A stretch of DNA of 5,540 nucleotides from DRGV01 sp018903055 [NCBI: bacterium] (GTDB lineage: Bacteria; UBP18; UBA7526). Below the pieces are notes generated by a model, which ran no database searches, was not told the origin of the DNA, and saw only the letters and a list, made by a program, of their open reading frames with translations. This document shows, in pieces, positions 1 to 4,736 of this stretch. Within the stretch, counting starts at the first letter, position 1, and the number at the start of each line of letters is the position of its first letter. The stretch lies in contig JAHIPW010000078.1 of NCBI GenBank assembly GCA_018903055.1, forward strand, positions 1 to 5,540, read 5' to 3'. The translations under genes were made by a program, and so were the position numbers.

Positions 1-39
1 AAAATATCAGAAATAGCAAGGATGAGCAGGAAGGATAAC

Positions 40-172
40 GGTTACTACGCTCCGATATATCGGAGCTGTTACTATCAGTTACTACGCTTCGCTGTTACTA
101 ACAGTTGCTTTTACGCTAGTTACTGGTAACCGCTAGTAACTGTTTAGTAACCGTTAGTAACCACTAGTAACC
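40..172. repeat. GTTACTA / TAGTAAC palindromic repeat cluster
   Basis: The left half carries GTTACTA at 41-47, 68-74, 78-84 and 94-100, with the variant GTTACTG at 119-125. The right half carries the reverse complement TAGTAAC at 134-140, 145-151, 155-161 and 165-171, the last three spaced 10 bases apart. The halves face each other around a small dyad, GTTAC-TG-GTAAC (119-130), so the region can fold into one long hairpin or many alternative short ones. A perfect 16-bp palindrome, CTCCGATATATCGGAG, is embedded at 50-65. GTTACTACGCT recurs at 41-51 and 78-88, suggesting a partial tandem duplication of a subunit, one copy carrying the extra palindrome. I see no transposase or CRISPR-like spacing. 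It fills most of the 219 bases before the first gene, and its function is unknown. Confidence 0.85.
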
Positions 173-219
173 TTTTGCTGTCTTCCCTGCTAATCCGCGA
201 AGAAGGGAGGTGATAAGAA

Positions 220-423
220 ATGAAGGGATTGGCCATTTTGTTAGGAGGAGTAGCAGGTGTAAGCCTCATCCTGGGCCTAATCTACAAGGCCGCTGCCTTA
301 GCGGATAAGACTCTTGGCCCCGCCGCCCTCGGCCCGCTTAGCTTCCAAAGACTCGCTAACACCTGTCTGCTATTTGCCATCGGCCTGGGAGTGCTTCAGT
401 TGCTTAAAGCGAAAGAGAAATAA
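220..423 (+). CDS. Small two-helix membrane protein, 67 aa, unknown function
   Basis: The protein has an N-terminal hydrophobic stretch (about residues 3-25, glycine-rich, LAILLGGVAGVSLILGLIY), a short loop with Ala, Gly and Pro (about 26-42), a second hydrophobic segment (about 47-63, LLFAIGLGVLQLL) and a charged KAKEK end. This fits two membrane-spanning helices joined by a short loop. No catalytic motif or cleavable signal peptide with a clear cut site is visible. The ATG is fixed by a very strong ribosome site, GGGAGGTGAT at 205-214, an extended match to the 16S anti-Shine-Dalgarno. It stands alone: repeats lie on both sides and the next gene begins about 250 bases on. The name is descriptive only; I do not recognise the family. 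Confidence 0.75.
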   Translation: MKGLAILLGGVAGVSLILGLIYKAAALADKTLGPAALGPLSFQRLANTCLLFAIGLGVLQLLKAKEK

Positions 424-454
424 GAAAAGAAGTAGAGAAATTCGGTAATCGGTT

Positions 455-548
455 GCCCTTCACTTCGTTTCTCTCGATCCCGAGGATCTTCGAGATCCGA
501 AGGGCAGGATACCTCGCCAAAGTGAAGTATCCCGAGCTAATGGCGAGG
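455..548. repeat. Structured intergenic element, copy 1 (nested hairpin plus a-b-a'-b' pairing)
   Basis: The first part is a hairpin with outer arms GCCCTTC (455-461) and GAAGGGC (499-505) enclosing a second hairpin, GGATCT-TCG-AGATCC (484-498). The second part has two interleaved pairings. GGATAC (507-512) pairs with GTATCC (527-532), and CCTCGCCA (512-519) pairs with TGGCGAGG (541-548). They share base 512, so they can form a near-complete H-type pseudoknot or compete. AGGATACCTCG (506-516) and GAAGTATCCCGAG (524-536) recur exactly in the element at 1936-2002, showing the two are related. There is no coding capacity and no T-tract. Mobile palindromic repeat or structured RNA are both possible. 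Confidence 0.75.
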
Positions 549-550
549 GA

Positions 551-607
551 CGGTTGCGCGACTCGTCACGGCTATCCTCAAGCGTTGTTCGTAAAAACAC
601 GCAACCG
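551..607 (+). repeat. 8-bp inverted repeat CGGTTGCG/CGCAACCG
   Basis: CGGTTGCG (551-558) is the exact reverse complement of CGCAACCG (600-607), with 41 bases between. It sits in the leader between the structured element and the 88-aa gene. No T-tract follows, so it is not a standard terminator. The remaining leader to the ribosome site (608-660) shows nothing I can name. Confidence 0.4.
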
Positions 608-676
608 GAGGACGTAAGACGATACGAGCAGCGCAACCCTTCAACGTATGACGAAATTAAGAGGGAGGTGATAAGT

Positions 677-943
677 ATGCCTAAGGAACCAGAAGAGAAG
701 CTTCCGATAAGTGAGACCCTAAAAGTACTGGATTATCGGACATTGGAGAAGAATCCCAAGTGGTGGAGTGCCGTAGCCTTAATTGACTCCTGGGGAAGAA
801 AGCAGATCTGTTTCTACCTCTGGCAGAAGAAGGGGGAGAAATGGGCCAGACAGCAGAAGTTCACCATTCAGGATGCTCAGACCTGGGAGAATGCTTCTTC
901 CTATGTTGAAGAGTTCCTACCGGAATTAGAAGCGGCAAAGTGA
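677..943 (+). CDS. Conserved-looking small protein, 88 aa, unknown function
   Basis: The frame stays open upstream to a TTG at 554, but the ATG at 677 is the likely start because GGGAGGTGATAAG at 663-675 lies directly before it. The same 13 bases precede the ATG of the gene at 220. The upstream extension would be coded by the repeat and leader and has no ribosome site of its own. The protein has a short charged N-terminus (PKEPEEK) and a core rich in aromatic and basic residues (NPKWWSAVALIDSWGRKQ, then FYLWQKKGEKWARQQKFTI) followed by an acidic helix-like end. There is no signal peptide, membrane helix or cysteine pair. Alternating hydrophobic stretches suggest a small alpha/beta cytoplasmic domain. 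Its stop overlaps the next gene's GTG by four bases, so it is probably translationally coupled to the phosphodiesterase gene. I do not recognise the family. Confidence 0.75.
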   Translation: MPKEPEEKLPISETLKVLDYRTLEKNPKWWSAVALIDSWGRKQICFYLWQKKGEKWARQQKFTIQDAQTWENASSYVEEFLPELEAAK

Positions 944-1761
944 GTCCAAAAATCTGGAAGGTCGCCCATCGGGGAGCAAGTGGAGAAACACCAGAGAATA
1001 CCATAGCCTCTTTTAGGAGAGCAATTGCCCAGGGGGCAGAGATCATTGAGACCGATGCCCGGCTCTCTAAAGATAAAGAAATAGTCCTGATCCACGATGA
1101 GACAGTAGAGCGTACCACGAATGGTAAAGGAAGGGTCTCTCAATTGACCCTGAAAGAGCTCAGGAGCCTTGATGCTGGATCCTGGTTTGGGAAAAAATTC
1201 TCTGGCGAGAGAATCCCCACTCTCTCTGAGGCGATTGATGTCACAAAAGGAAAAGCAAAGTTAAACATCGAGTTCAAGGGAGAGGATTTGCTCCTGGTAC
1301 CGAAAGTGATAGACCTCTTAAAGGAAGAGGGATTTATAAAAAAGGTCATCCTTTCCTCCTTCAACTATTCCTTCATCAAAGAGACAAAGAGGCTTAAACC
1401 CCAAATTATTACTGGGCTTTTATTCGCTACCCCGGCTCAAGAAAGGGAAGGATTTTCATACTGGAAGTGGTTGGACTTAATCCTGCCCAGATACAATCTG
1501 GTCAGTGAAGATTTGGTTGCCAGAGCCCATAGCAGGGGTCTGAAGGTTATTGCCTGGACAGTAGATAAACCAGAAAAGATGAAAAGGCTCATTGACCTTG
1601 GGGTGGATGGAATAGCCTCCAACTATCCAGCATTACTTATTGAAATCCTAAAACAGTATGGCAAGGGTGACAAGGGTAGCAAGGGTGACAAGGGCAGCAA
1701 GGGTGACAAGGGTTTAACCCCCTGTCGCCCGTGTAGCCCCTGTTTCCCCTGTGCCCCCTGA
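940..1761 (+). CDS. Glycerophosphodiester phosphodiesterase (GDPD/UgpQ type) with a repeat-derived tail
   Basis: The family hydrolyses glycerophosphodiesters (deacylated phospholipids) to glycerol-3-phosphate and an alcohol in a TIM barrel with a divalent metal. Visible motifs are HRG at residues 10-12, PENT at 18-21, the metal-binding E37-x-D39, catalytic H52 in IHDETVERTTNGKG, NIEFK with E111, SSFN at 139-142, AWTVD at 205-209 and GVDGIASNYP at 221-230. No signal peptide is present, so it should be cytoplasmic, like UgpQ (about 247 aa). The GTG start at 940 overlaps the previous stop as GTGA, and no ATG lies between it and the HRG motif. The catalytic domain ends near residue 240. About 33 residues from 241 to 273, three GDKG repeats and then a Cys/Pro-rich stretch, are coded by a palindromic repeat and are not part of the enzyme family. 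Function is confident; substrate is not. Confidence 0.93.
   Translation: MSPKIWKVAHRGASGETPENTIASFRRAIAQGAEIIETDARLSKDKEIVLIHDETVERTTNGKGRVSQLTLKELRSLDAGSWFGKKFSGERIPTLSEAIDVTKGKAKLNIEFKGEDLLLVPKVIDLLKEEGFIKKVILSSFNYSFIKETKRLKPQIITGLLFATPAQEREGFSYWKWLDLILPRYNLVSEDLVARAHSRGLKVIAWTVDKPEKMKRLIDLGVDGIASNYPALLIEILKQYGKGDKGSKGDKGSKGDKGLTPCRPCSPCFPCAP
1661..1760. repeat. Palindromic tandem repeat inside the 3' end of the phosphodiesterase gene
   Basis: Three 18-bp units of the form GCAAGGGTGACAAGGGTA start at 1661, 1679 and 1697. They run into a small dyad, GGGTTTAACCC (1710-1720), and then a C-rich arm of CCCCTGT-like repeats (1718-1760) that is a degenerate reverse complement of the left arm. The whole forms a long imperfect hairpin. 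It is read in the frame of the upstream gene and stops at 1759-1761, just past its end. The strand asymmetry (G-rich, then C-rich) and tandem structure look like an inserted or expanded intergenic repeat, not evolved coding sequence. Confidence 0.8.
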
Positions 1762-1776
1762 GCTAAGGGAGGTATT

Positions 1777-1908
1777 ATGGGAAGAGAAAAGATAAAAAGG
1801 GAAGGGGATGAACTGGAAGAGGACCTGGTATTATTGGAAAAGGAGTTAAAGCGGGGCTATAAAAAGAGCAGGAAGAAGAGAAAGAAGAAATGGCCCAAAG
1901 GATGGTAG
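1777..1908 (+). CDS. 43-aa Lys/Arg-rich mini-protein
   Basis: An ATG at 1777 opens a 43-codon frame ending in TAG at 1906-1908. GGGAGG at 1767-1772 gives a strong ribosome site, with slightly short spacing of four bases. The N-terminal half is charged and helix-like with an acidic run (GDELEEDLVLLEKELKRGY, residues 10-28). The C-terminal half is very basic (KKSRKKRKKK, residues 29-38), ending WPKGW. A short amphipathic helix plus a basic tail could bind nucleic acid or ribosomes, but this is inference from composition only. It begins 15 bases after the phosphodiesterase stop and could be co-transcribed with it. The ribosome site and bipartite charge pattern favour a real gene, though its shortness leaves doubt. 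Confidence 0.6.
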   Translation: MGREKIKREGDELEEDLVLLEKELKRGYKKSRKKRKKKWPKGW

Positions 1909-1922
1909 AACCCAGTAAAAAT

Positions 1923-2013
1923 GCAAAATGCAAAATGCCCTTCGCTTCGCTCAGGATACCTCGAAGGATTCAGCGAAGTATCCCGAGAGAAATCGAGGGG
2001 CAAAATGCAAAAT
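1923..2013. repeat. Structured intergenic element, copy 2, embedded in GCAAAATG repeats
   Basis: The element core runs from TGCCCTTCG (1936-1944) to CGAGGGGCA (1994-2002), which pair with one G-T wobble. Inside, GGATAC (1954-1959) pairs with GTATCC (1978-1983). CCTCGA (1959-1964) can alternatively pair with TCGAGG (1993-1998), the same interleaved order as in the copy at 455-548. CTTCGCT (1945-1951) also matches AGCGAAG (1972-1978). It shares AGGATACCTCG and GAAGTATCCCGAG exactly with the first copy but lacks that copy's inner hairpin. GCAAAATG-type direct repeats flank it on both sides (1923-1937 and 2001-2013), as if it was inserted into, or duplicated, that short repeat. Confidence 0.8.
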
Positions 2014-2040
2014 TGTAGGTGTTAGAAAAAGGGAAGACAG

Positions 2041-2568
2041 ATGGAGTATAGAATAGGAAAGACAACTATTGAATTATATCAAGGCGATATTGCGGAATTA
2101 GATACTGAGGCCATCGTCAATGCGGCAAATTCCTCACTCATTATGGGAGGAGGAGTAGCGGGAGCCATAAGGAGAAAGGGAGGACCCAGCATTCAGGAGG
2201 AGTGTAATAGAATTGGTGGGACCAGTGTCGGGGAAGCAGTAGTCACTGGTGCCGGAAATCTGAAGGCGAAGTACATCATCCATACTGTAGGACCAAGGTA
2301 TGAAGAAGGGAATGAGGATGAGAAGTTAAAGAATGCCACCTTAAATGCTTTAAAGAGAGCCCAGGAGAAGAAGATACGCTCCATTGCTCTTCCTGCAATA
2401 TCAACTGGGATCTTTGGCTTTCCTCTAGATCGAGCAGCAAAGATTATGGTCAAAGCAGTAAAGGAATTTTTAACCATACCTTCTTCTTTGAAATTAATTG
2501 TCTTTGCTCTATTCGATAAGGAGGCCTATGATACCTTCGCAAAAGAATTAAAGAAGCAACTTGAATAA
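2041..2568 (+). CDS. Macro-domain protein (ADP-ribose / O-acetyl-ADP-ribose family)
   Basis: The 175 residues are a single macro domain, the usual length for a free-standing bacterial protein. Macro domains bind ADP-ribose and many hydrolyse O-acetyl-ADP-ribose, ADP-ribosylated proteins or ADP-ribose-1''-phosphate. Visible motifs are QGDI at 14-17, IVNAANSS at 25-32 (adenine and distal ribose pocket), GGGV at 36-39, HTVGP at 81-85 and ISTGIFGFP at 120-128 (diphosphate-binding loop). The residue after GGGV is Ala40. MacroD/YmdB-type enzymes carry a catalytic Asp here (GGGVDGAI), whereas the archaeal Af1521-like group has Ala. The ligand is therefore well supported but the reaction is not. There is no signal peptide, so it is cytoplasmic. 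The start has only a modest ribosome site (GGGAAG near 2031-2036). Repeats on both sides suggest an independent transcript. Confidence 0.92.
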   Translation: MEYRIGKTTIELYQGDIAELDTEAIVNAANSSLIMGGGVAGAIRRKGGPSIQEECNRIGGTSVGEAVVTGAGNLKAKYIIHTVGPRYEEGNEDEKLKNATLNALKRAQEKKIRSIALPAISTGIFGFPLDRAAKIMVKAVKEFLTIPSSLKLIVFALFDKEAYDTFAKELKKQLE

Positions 2569-2577
2569 TAGCAGACC

Positions 2578-2717
2578 ATTAAATTCCAAATAACAAATTA
2601 CAAATCACAAACAATATACAATAACCAAAATCACAATGACCAAAACGATTCGTTTTGAACATTTGGTAATTTGAATTTAGGATTTGTTTGTAATTTGGTG
2701 CTTGGGATTTAGGATTT
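2578..2717. repeat. Long AT-rich imperfect palindrome
   Basis: The left arm is rich in CAAAT/ACAA words and the right arm in ATTTG/TTGT words. The centre is a near-perfect dyad, CAAAACGA-T-TCGTTTTG (2641-2657). CAAATTAC (2594-2601) is complementary to GTAATTTG at both 2666-2673 and 2690-2697, and CACAAACAA (2606-2614) is largely complementary to TTGTTTG (2684-2690) in the right arm. The structure is typical of dispersed palindromic repeats in environmental bacterial genomes, as I recall them. It fills almost the whole gap between the macro-domain gene and the lamin-tail gene and has no coding capacity. Confidence 0.75.
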
Positions 2718-2743
2718 CTCCGACGGAGTCGGAGGGGGAGGTG
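2718..2743 (+). promoter_or_regulatory. Hairpin abutting the ribosome site of the lamin-tail gene
   Basis: CTCCGAC (2718-2724) and GTCGGAG (2728-2734) form a 7-bp stem with a 3-base loop, ending exactly where the extended Shine-Dalgarno GGGGGAGGTGA (2735-2743... start at 2749) begins. CTCC in the left arm could instead pair with GGAG of the ribosome site, so the stem may help keep that site free. It resembles the CTCCGATATATCGGAG palindrome at 50-65. A regulatory role is inference; it may only be another short repeat. Confidence 0.4.
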
Positions 2744-2748
2744 AGAAA

Positions 2749-3102
2749 ATGGCAAAGGGAGTGAAAATATTCAAGATTGGTAGTGATATCCCGGCACCGA
2801 GGAAGAATCCTCAGACAGGAGAGTGGAAGGATGTGGAGATGGAGTATATTCAGGTGATAGACTATGGCCCCCTGGCTAAAGACCTCACCGGTTGGACGAT
2901 AAGGGATGATTCTGGAGTTAGATTTACCTTTCCCCAGCATCAGATTAGGGTGGGCTACATTGTTAAGATAAGAACAGGAAAGAGAACTGTTACCCAGGAT
3001 AACTTCTACATGAATTATGACTATCCCCTCTGGCAGCATCCAGGGAATGTAGCTTATCTCTATGATGCTGAAGGGAATAAGGTTGACGAGAAGATGGTGT
3101 AA
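2749..3102 (+). CDS. Free-standing lamin-tail domain (LTD) protein, 117 aa
   Basis: The sequence has the lamin-tail-domain pattern: EYIQVIDYG (residues 32-40) as first strands, DLTGWTIRDDSGVRFTFP (about 45-62) as the hallmark, then a VGYIVKIRTG strand, a PLWQHPGNVAYLYDAEGNKVDE segment and a short end. LTDs are immunoglobulin-like beta sandwiches found in nuclear lamins and in many bacterial secreted nucleases and surface proteins. Here the domain is essentially the whole protein, with no nuclease partner, signal peptide or membrane helix, so an intracellular binding role is possible. The N-terminus adds a short basic segment (KGVKIFKIGSDIPAPRKNP). The start is fixed by a strong ribosome site, GGGGGAGGTGA, ending six bases upstream. 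Domain assignment is confident; role and ligand are unknown. Confidence 0.85.
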   Translation: MAKGVKIFKIGSDIPAPRKNPQTGEWKDVEMEYIQVIDYGPLAKDLTGWTIRDDSGVRFTFPQHQIRVGYIVKIRTGKRTVTQDNFYMNYDYPLWQHPGNVAYLYDAEGNKVDEKMV

Positions 3103-3133
3103 AGAGGTCTCTGAAAAAGATTCAGAGCCCTCT
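3103..3133 (+). terminator. Stem-loop immediately after the lamin-tail gene, candidate terminator
   Basis: AGAGG (3103-3107) and CTCTGAA (3109-3115) pair with TTCAGAG (3121-3127) and CCTCT (3129-3133), giving a 12-bp stem with one mismatch (3108/3128) and a 5-base loop. It begins directly after the stop codon. No T-tract follows, so it is either a weak or Rho-assisted terminator or an mRNA 3'-end stabiliser. Confidence 0.45.
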
Positions 3134-3189
3134 GATGACGGTGATTCTTAAATGATTATGGTGACAAATCTCCAATGGGATTAAAAATC

Positions 3190-3272
3190 ACGGATAGGCA
3201 CGGATAATCAGTGGCATTGCTTGATTTATTCAAGCACCCTACGATGCCAACGGAGTGCATCGTGTAATCCGT
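3190..3272. repeat. ACGGAT-bounded multi-hairpin intergenic repeat
   Basis: A direct repeat of CACGGATA occurs at the left (around 3190-3206), and ATCCGT (3267-3272) at the right complements ACGGAT (3200-3205), closing the element. Inside are two hairpins: TGCTTGA (3218-3224) with TCAAGCA (3230-3236), and ACGATGC (3241-3247) with GCATCGT (3257-3263). TGGCAT (3212-3217) can alternatively pair with ATGCCA (3244-3249), which would enclose the first hairpin and break the second. There is no coding capacity. It looks like another dispersed palindromic repeat. Confidence 0.65.
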
Positions 3273-3286
3273 AAGAAATCTGTCTG

Positions 3287-3320
3287 CCCCGTGGCGGAGC
3301 TTTACGGGGTGATGACCCGT
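3287..3320 (+). promoter_or_regulatory. Two mutually exclusive hairpins upstream of the CBS gene
   Basis: ACGGGG (3304-3309) can pair backward with CCCCGT (3287-3292) across an 11-base loop, or as ACGGG (3304-3308) forward with CCCGT (3316-3320) across a 7-base loop. Both cannot form together. The second stem ends only four bases before the ribosome site AAGGAGG (3325-3331) of the gene at 3338. The order resembles a small two-state leader, but the first arm pair also matches the ends of the inverted-repeat element at 4737-4847, so a remnant repeat is equally possible. Confidence 0.4.
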
Positions 3321-3337
3321 GTTCAAGGAGGAAGAAG

Positions 3338-4660
3338 ATGGTTAAAGAGTTAATCAGATGGGGTGTTGCCCCAAAGGAACTGATTGCAAAGGATTTTAAA
3401 AGACTGAGTAAGTTTGAACACTTAGCAACGACCAAAGAGATAGAGAACCTATTATTCATTCAGTCTTTAGAGGGAAGGGCACACAATGGAGTGGGGGCCT
3501 TTAGGAAACGCCACTGGATGAATACCACCATAGACGATGTGGTCAAGGCCTTAGGGCTCGATCCGGGACTGATAAAGAAGAAGCGCCAGGCACTAATCGA
3601 TGATATCGTTCAGTTTGCCCAGGATGTGATAAAAGGCGAGAAAAGGGATAAACTAATAAATAAGAAAGGAGAGCCTTTTTTAGGCATCCCCTTCCTGGGA
3701 ACATTTACTGTCAATCCCTATGAAGTCCTAAGAGGACTGTATATCGGGGGCCTGAGGGATAATAGTGATATCAGGAAAGAGGTAGAGGAGAAGTATAAGA
3801 TCATCATCGGGGGAGGAAAGGGCTATTTTGTCGATACCCGGATAATGCAGAGGATGGGATTGGATGGTGAAGTATTTGCCCATATGGGCCATGAGAACGA
3901 GATCGAACGCTATAAAAGAGAGGGCCTGATCATTACCCCGAAAGAAGGGGAGGAAATAGATGAAGAAGTGATGAAGTATATGTACATCCGGGATCGCATC
4001 GGCCCGGGCCATAGCGATGATGCAGCAATTATCAGCGCTGGTCTACTTTTCAACCTCGATTTAGCCCTGGGGGTCTGCTTATCAGATGCTATAGATACTT
4101 TGGAGAAATATACCCCCTCTTATAAAGATCAGGACGATGAACTTGCTTTCTATATCAGGGATAACTATCCCCAGTTAGGGGTAAGTATGGAGGATGTCTA
4201 TGACATCACCTATTTAGCAACCATTGTTGAAGAAAAAGAAGAGATCATTCCCGACTCCTCCTTGAGATACTTGTTACACATAAATCACAGGAGTAAGATC
4301 TCTGCCCTGGAGAATCATCTGAACTTTATCCAGGGAACGGCAGTGGTTCCTATGGAGCTGGGTCATGCCCGAGTTGATTCTAGAAAGTTCTATAGCTATA
4401 TTAAACGGAGGGTCTTTGAATTCAAAGCCAAGGCCATTCCCCTGGTTGTTGCTGGGCTGGAGAAGCCCATCGAGGAGATTATGGATAAGAGGCTTACCTT
4501 CGTTGAGCCCGGGACGCCTTTAAAAAAGGCCATTGAAATCATGCTTCTTGCCAAGGCAGAGCTCTTAATAGTGGCCGATAAGAACAAGAGGATTCTGGGA
4601 ATTGTCGATGCCAAAGATCTCCTCCCCCAGATAGTAACCACTAGGCTAAGTAAGAAGTAA
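3338..4660 (+). CDS. CBS-motif protein with a large unrecognised N-terminal region, 440 aa
   Basis: Residues about 377-432 form one CBS motif: PIEEIMDKRLTFVEPGTPL, a helix, AELLIVADKNKRILGIV and DAKDLL. CBS motifs work in pairs to bind adenosine nucleotides or related ligands, so a single copy implies pairing in a dimer. Residues 1-376 match nothing I recognise. Visible landmarks there are a Gly-rich KIIIGGGKGYFVDTR (about 154-168), a conserved-looking GPGHSDDAA (222-230), many acidic residues and a basic helix before the CBS motif. No signal peptide or clear membrane helix is present, although LLFNLDLALGVCL (about 235-247) is hydrophobic. The ATG is well placed after AAGGAGG at 3325-3331. 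The last codons (IVTTRLSKK) overlap a 13-base match to the repeat at 155-167, so the tail may be repeat-derived. A nucleotide-responsive regulator or enzyme is inference only. Confidence 0.88.
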   Translation: MVKELIRWGVAPKELIAKDFKRLSKFEHLATTKEIENLLFIQSLEGRAHNGVGAFRKRHWMNTTIDDVVKALGLDPGLIKKKRQALIDDIVQFAQDVIKGEKRDKLINKKGEPFLGIPFLGTFTVNPYEVLRGLYIGGLRDNSDIRKEVEEKYKIIIGGGKGYFVDTRIMQRMGLDGEVFAHMGHENEIERYKREGLIITPKEGEEIDEEVMKYMYIRDRIGPGHSDDAAIISAGLLFNLDLALGVCLSDAIDTLEKYTPSYKDQDDELAFYIRDNYPQLGVSMEDVYDITYLATIVEEKEEIIPDSSLRYLLHINHRSKISALENHLNFIQGTAVVPMELGHARVDSRKFYSYIKRRVFEFKAKAIPLVVAGLEKPIEEIMDKRLTFVEPGTPLKKAIEIMLLAKAELLIVADKNKRILGIVDAKDLLPQIVTTRLSKK

Positions 4661-4713
4661 AAAGTAAGAAAGTAGAAGAGTAAAAGAGTAGAAGAGTATT
4701 TTAGAGTATCTGT
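4661..4713. repeat. Purine-rich AGTA tandem-like stretch
   Basis: After the CBS gene stop the sequence continues as loosely repeated 7-8 base words, GTAAGAAA, GTAGAAGA, GTAAAAGA, GTAGAAGA, then GTATTTTAGAGTA. The pattern already begins inside the last codons of the gene (from about 4649). It is low-complexity DNA with no hairpin or T-tract, so it is not a terminator. The rest of this gap up to 4736 shows nothing I can name. Confidence 0.5.
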
Positions 4714-4736
4714 GTAATCGTTATCAAAAATCCCTG

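Noticed and set aside
1-38. Possible 3' end of an upstream gene (frame 3, ending at a TAA at 36-38)
   Set aside because: Only eleven codons are visible and another frame is also open to 129, so coding cannot be supported. The position just before the repeat makes it plausible.
40-172. CRISPR array
   Set aside because: The repeat words are only 7-8 bases, occur in both orientations, and lack uniform unique spacers.
455-505. Rho-independent terminator after the membrane protein gene
   Set aside because: The hairpin is 30 bases past the stop and has no T-tract. It is better explained as part of the structured repeat.
648-671. Seven-codon upstream ORF ending inside the ribosome site of the 88-aa gene
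   Set aside because: It has no ribosome site of its own and a frame this short is expected by chance.
554-676. In-frame N-terminal extension of the 88-aa protein from a TTG at 554
   Set aside because: The extension is coded by leader and inverted-repeat DNA, and TTG has no ribosome site. The ATG at 677 has a near-ideal one.
861-1143. Minus-strand ORFs opposite the phosphodiesterase gene (and others opposite 2193-2477, 3226-3459, 3728-4012 and 4396-4641)
   Set aside because: All lie antisense to well-supported genes, have no recognisable domains, and lack convincing ribosome sites.
1661-1712. True collagen-like domain
   Set aside because: Only three repeat units with near-identical DNA, directly followed by the complementary C-rich arm, which points to a captured nucleotide repeat.
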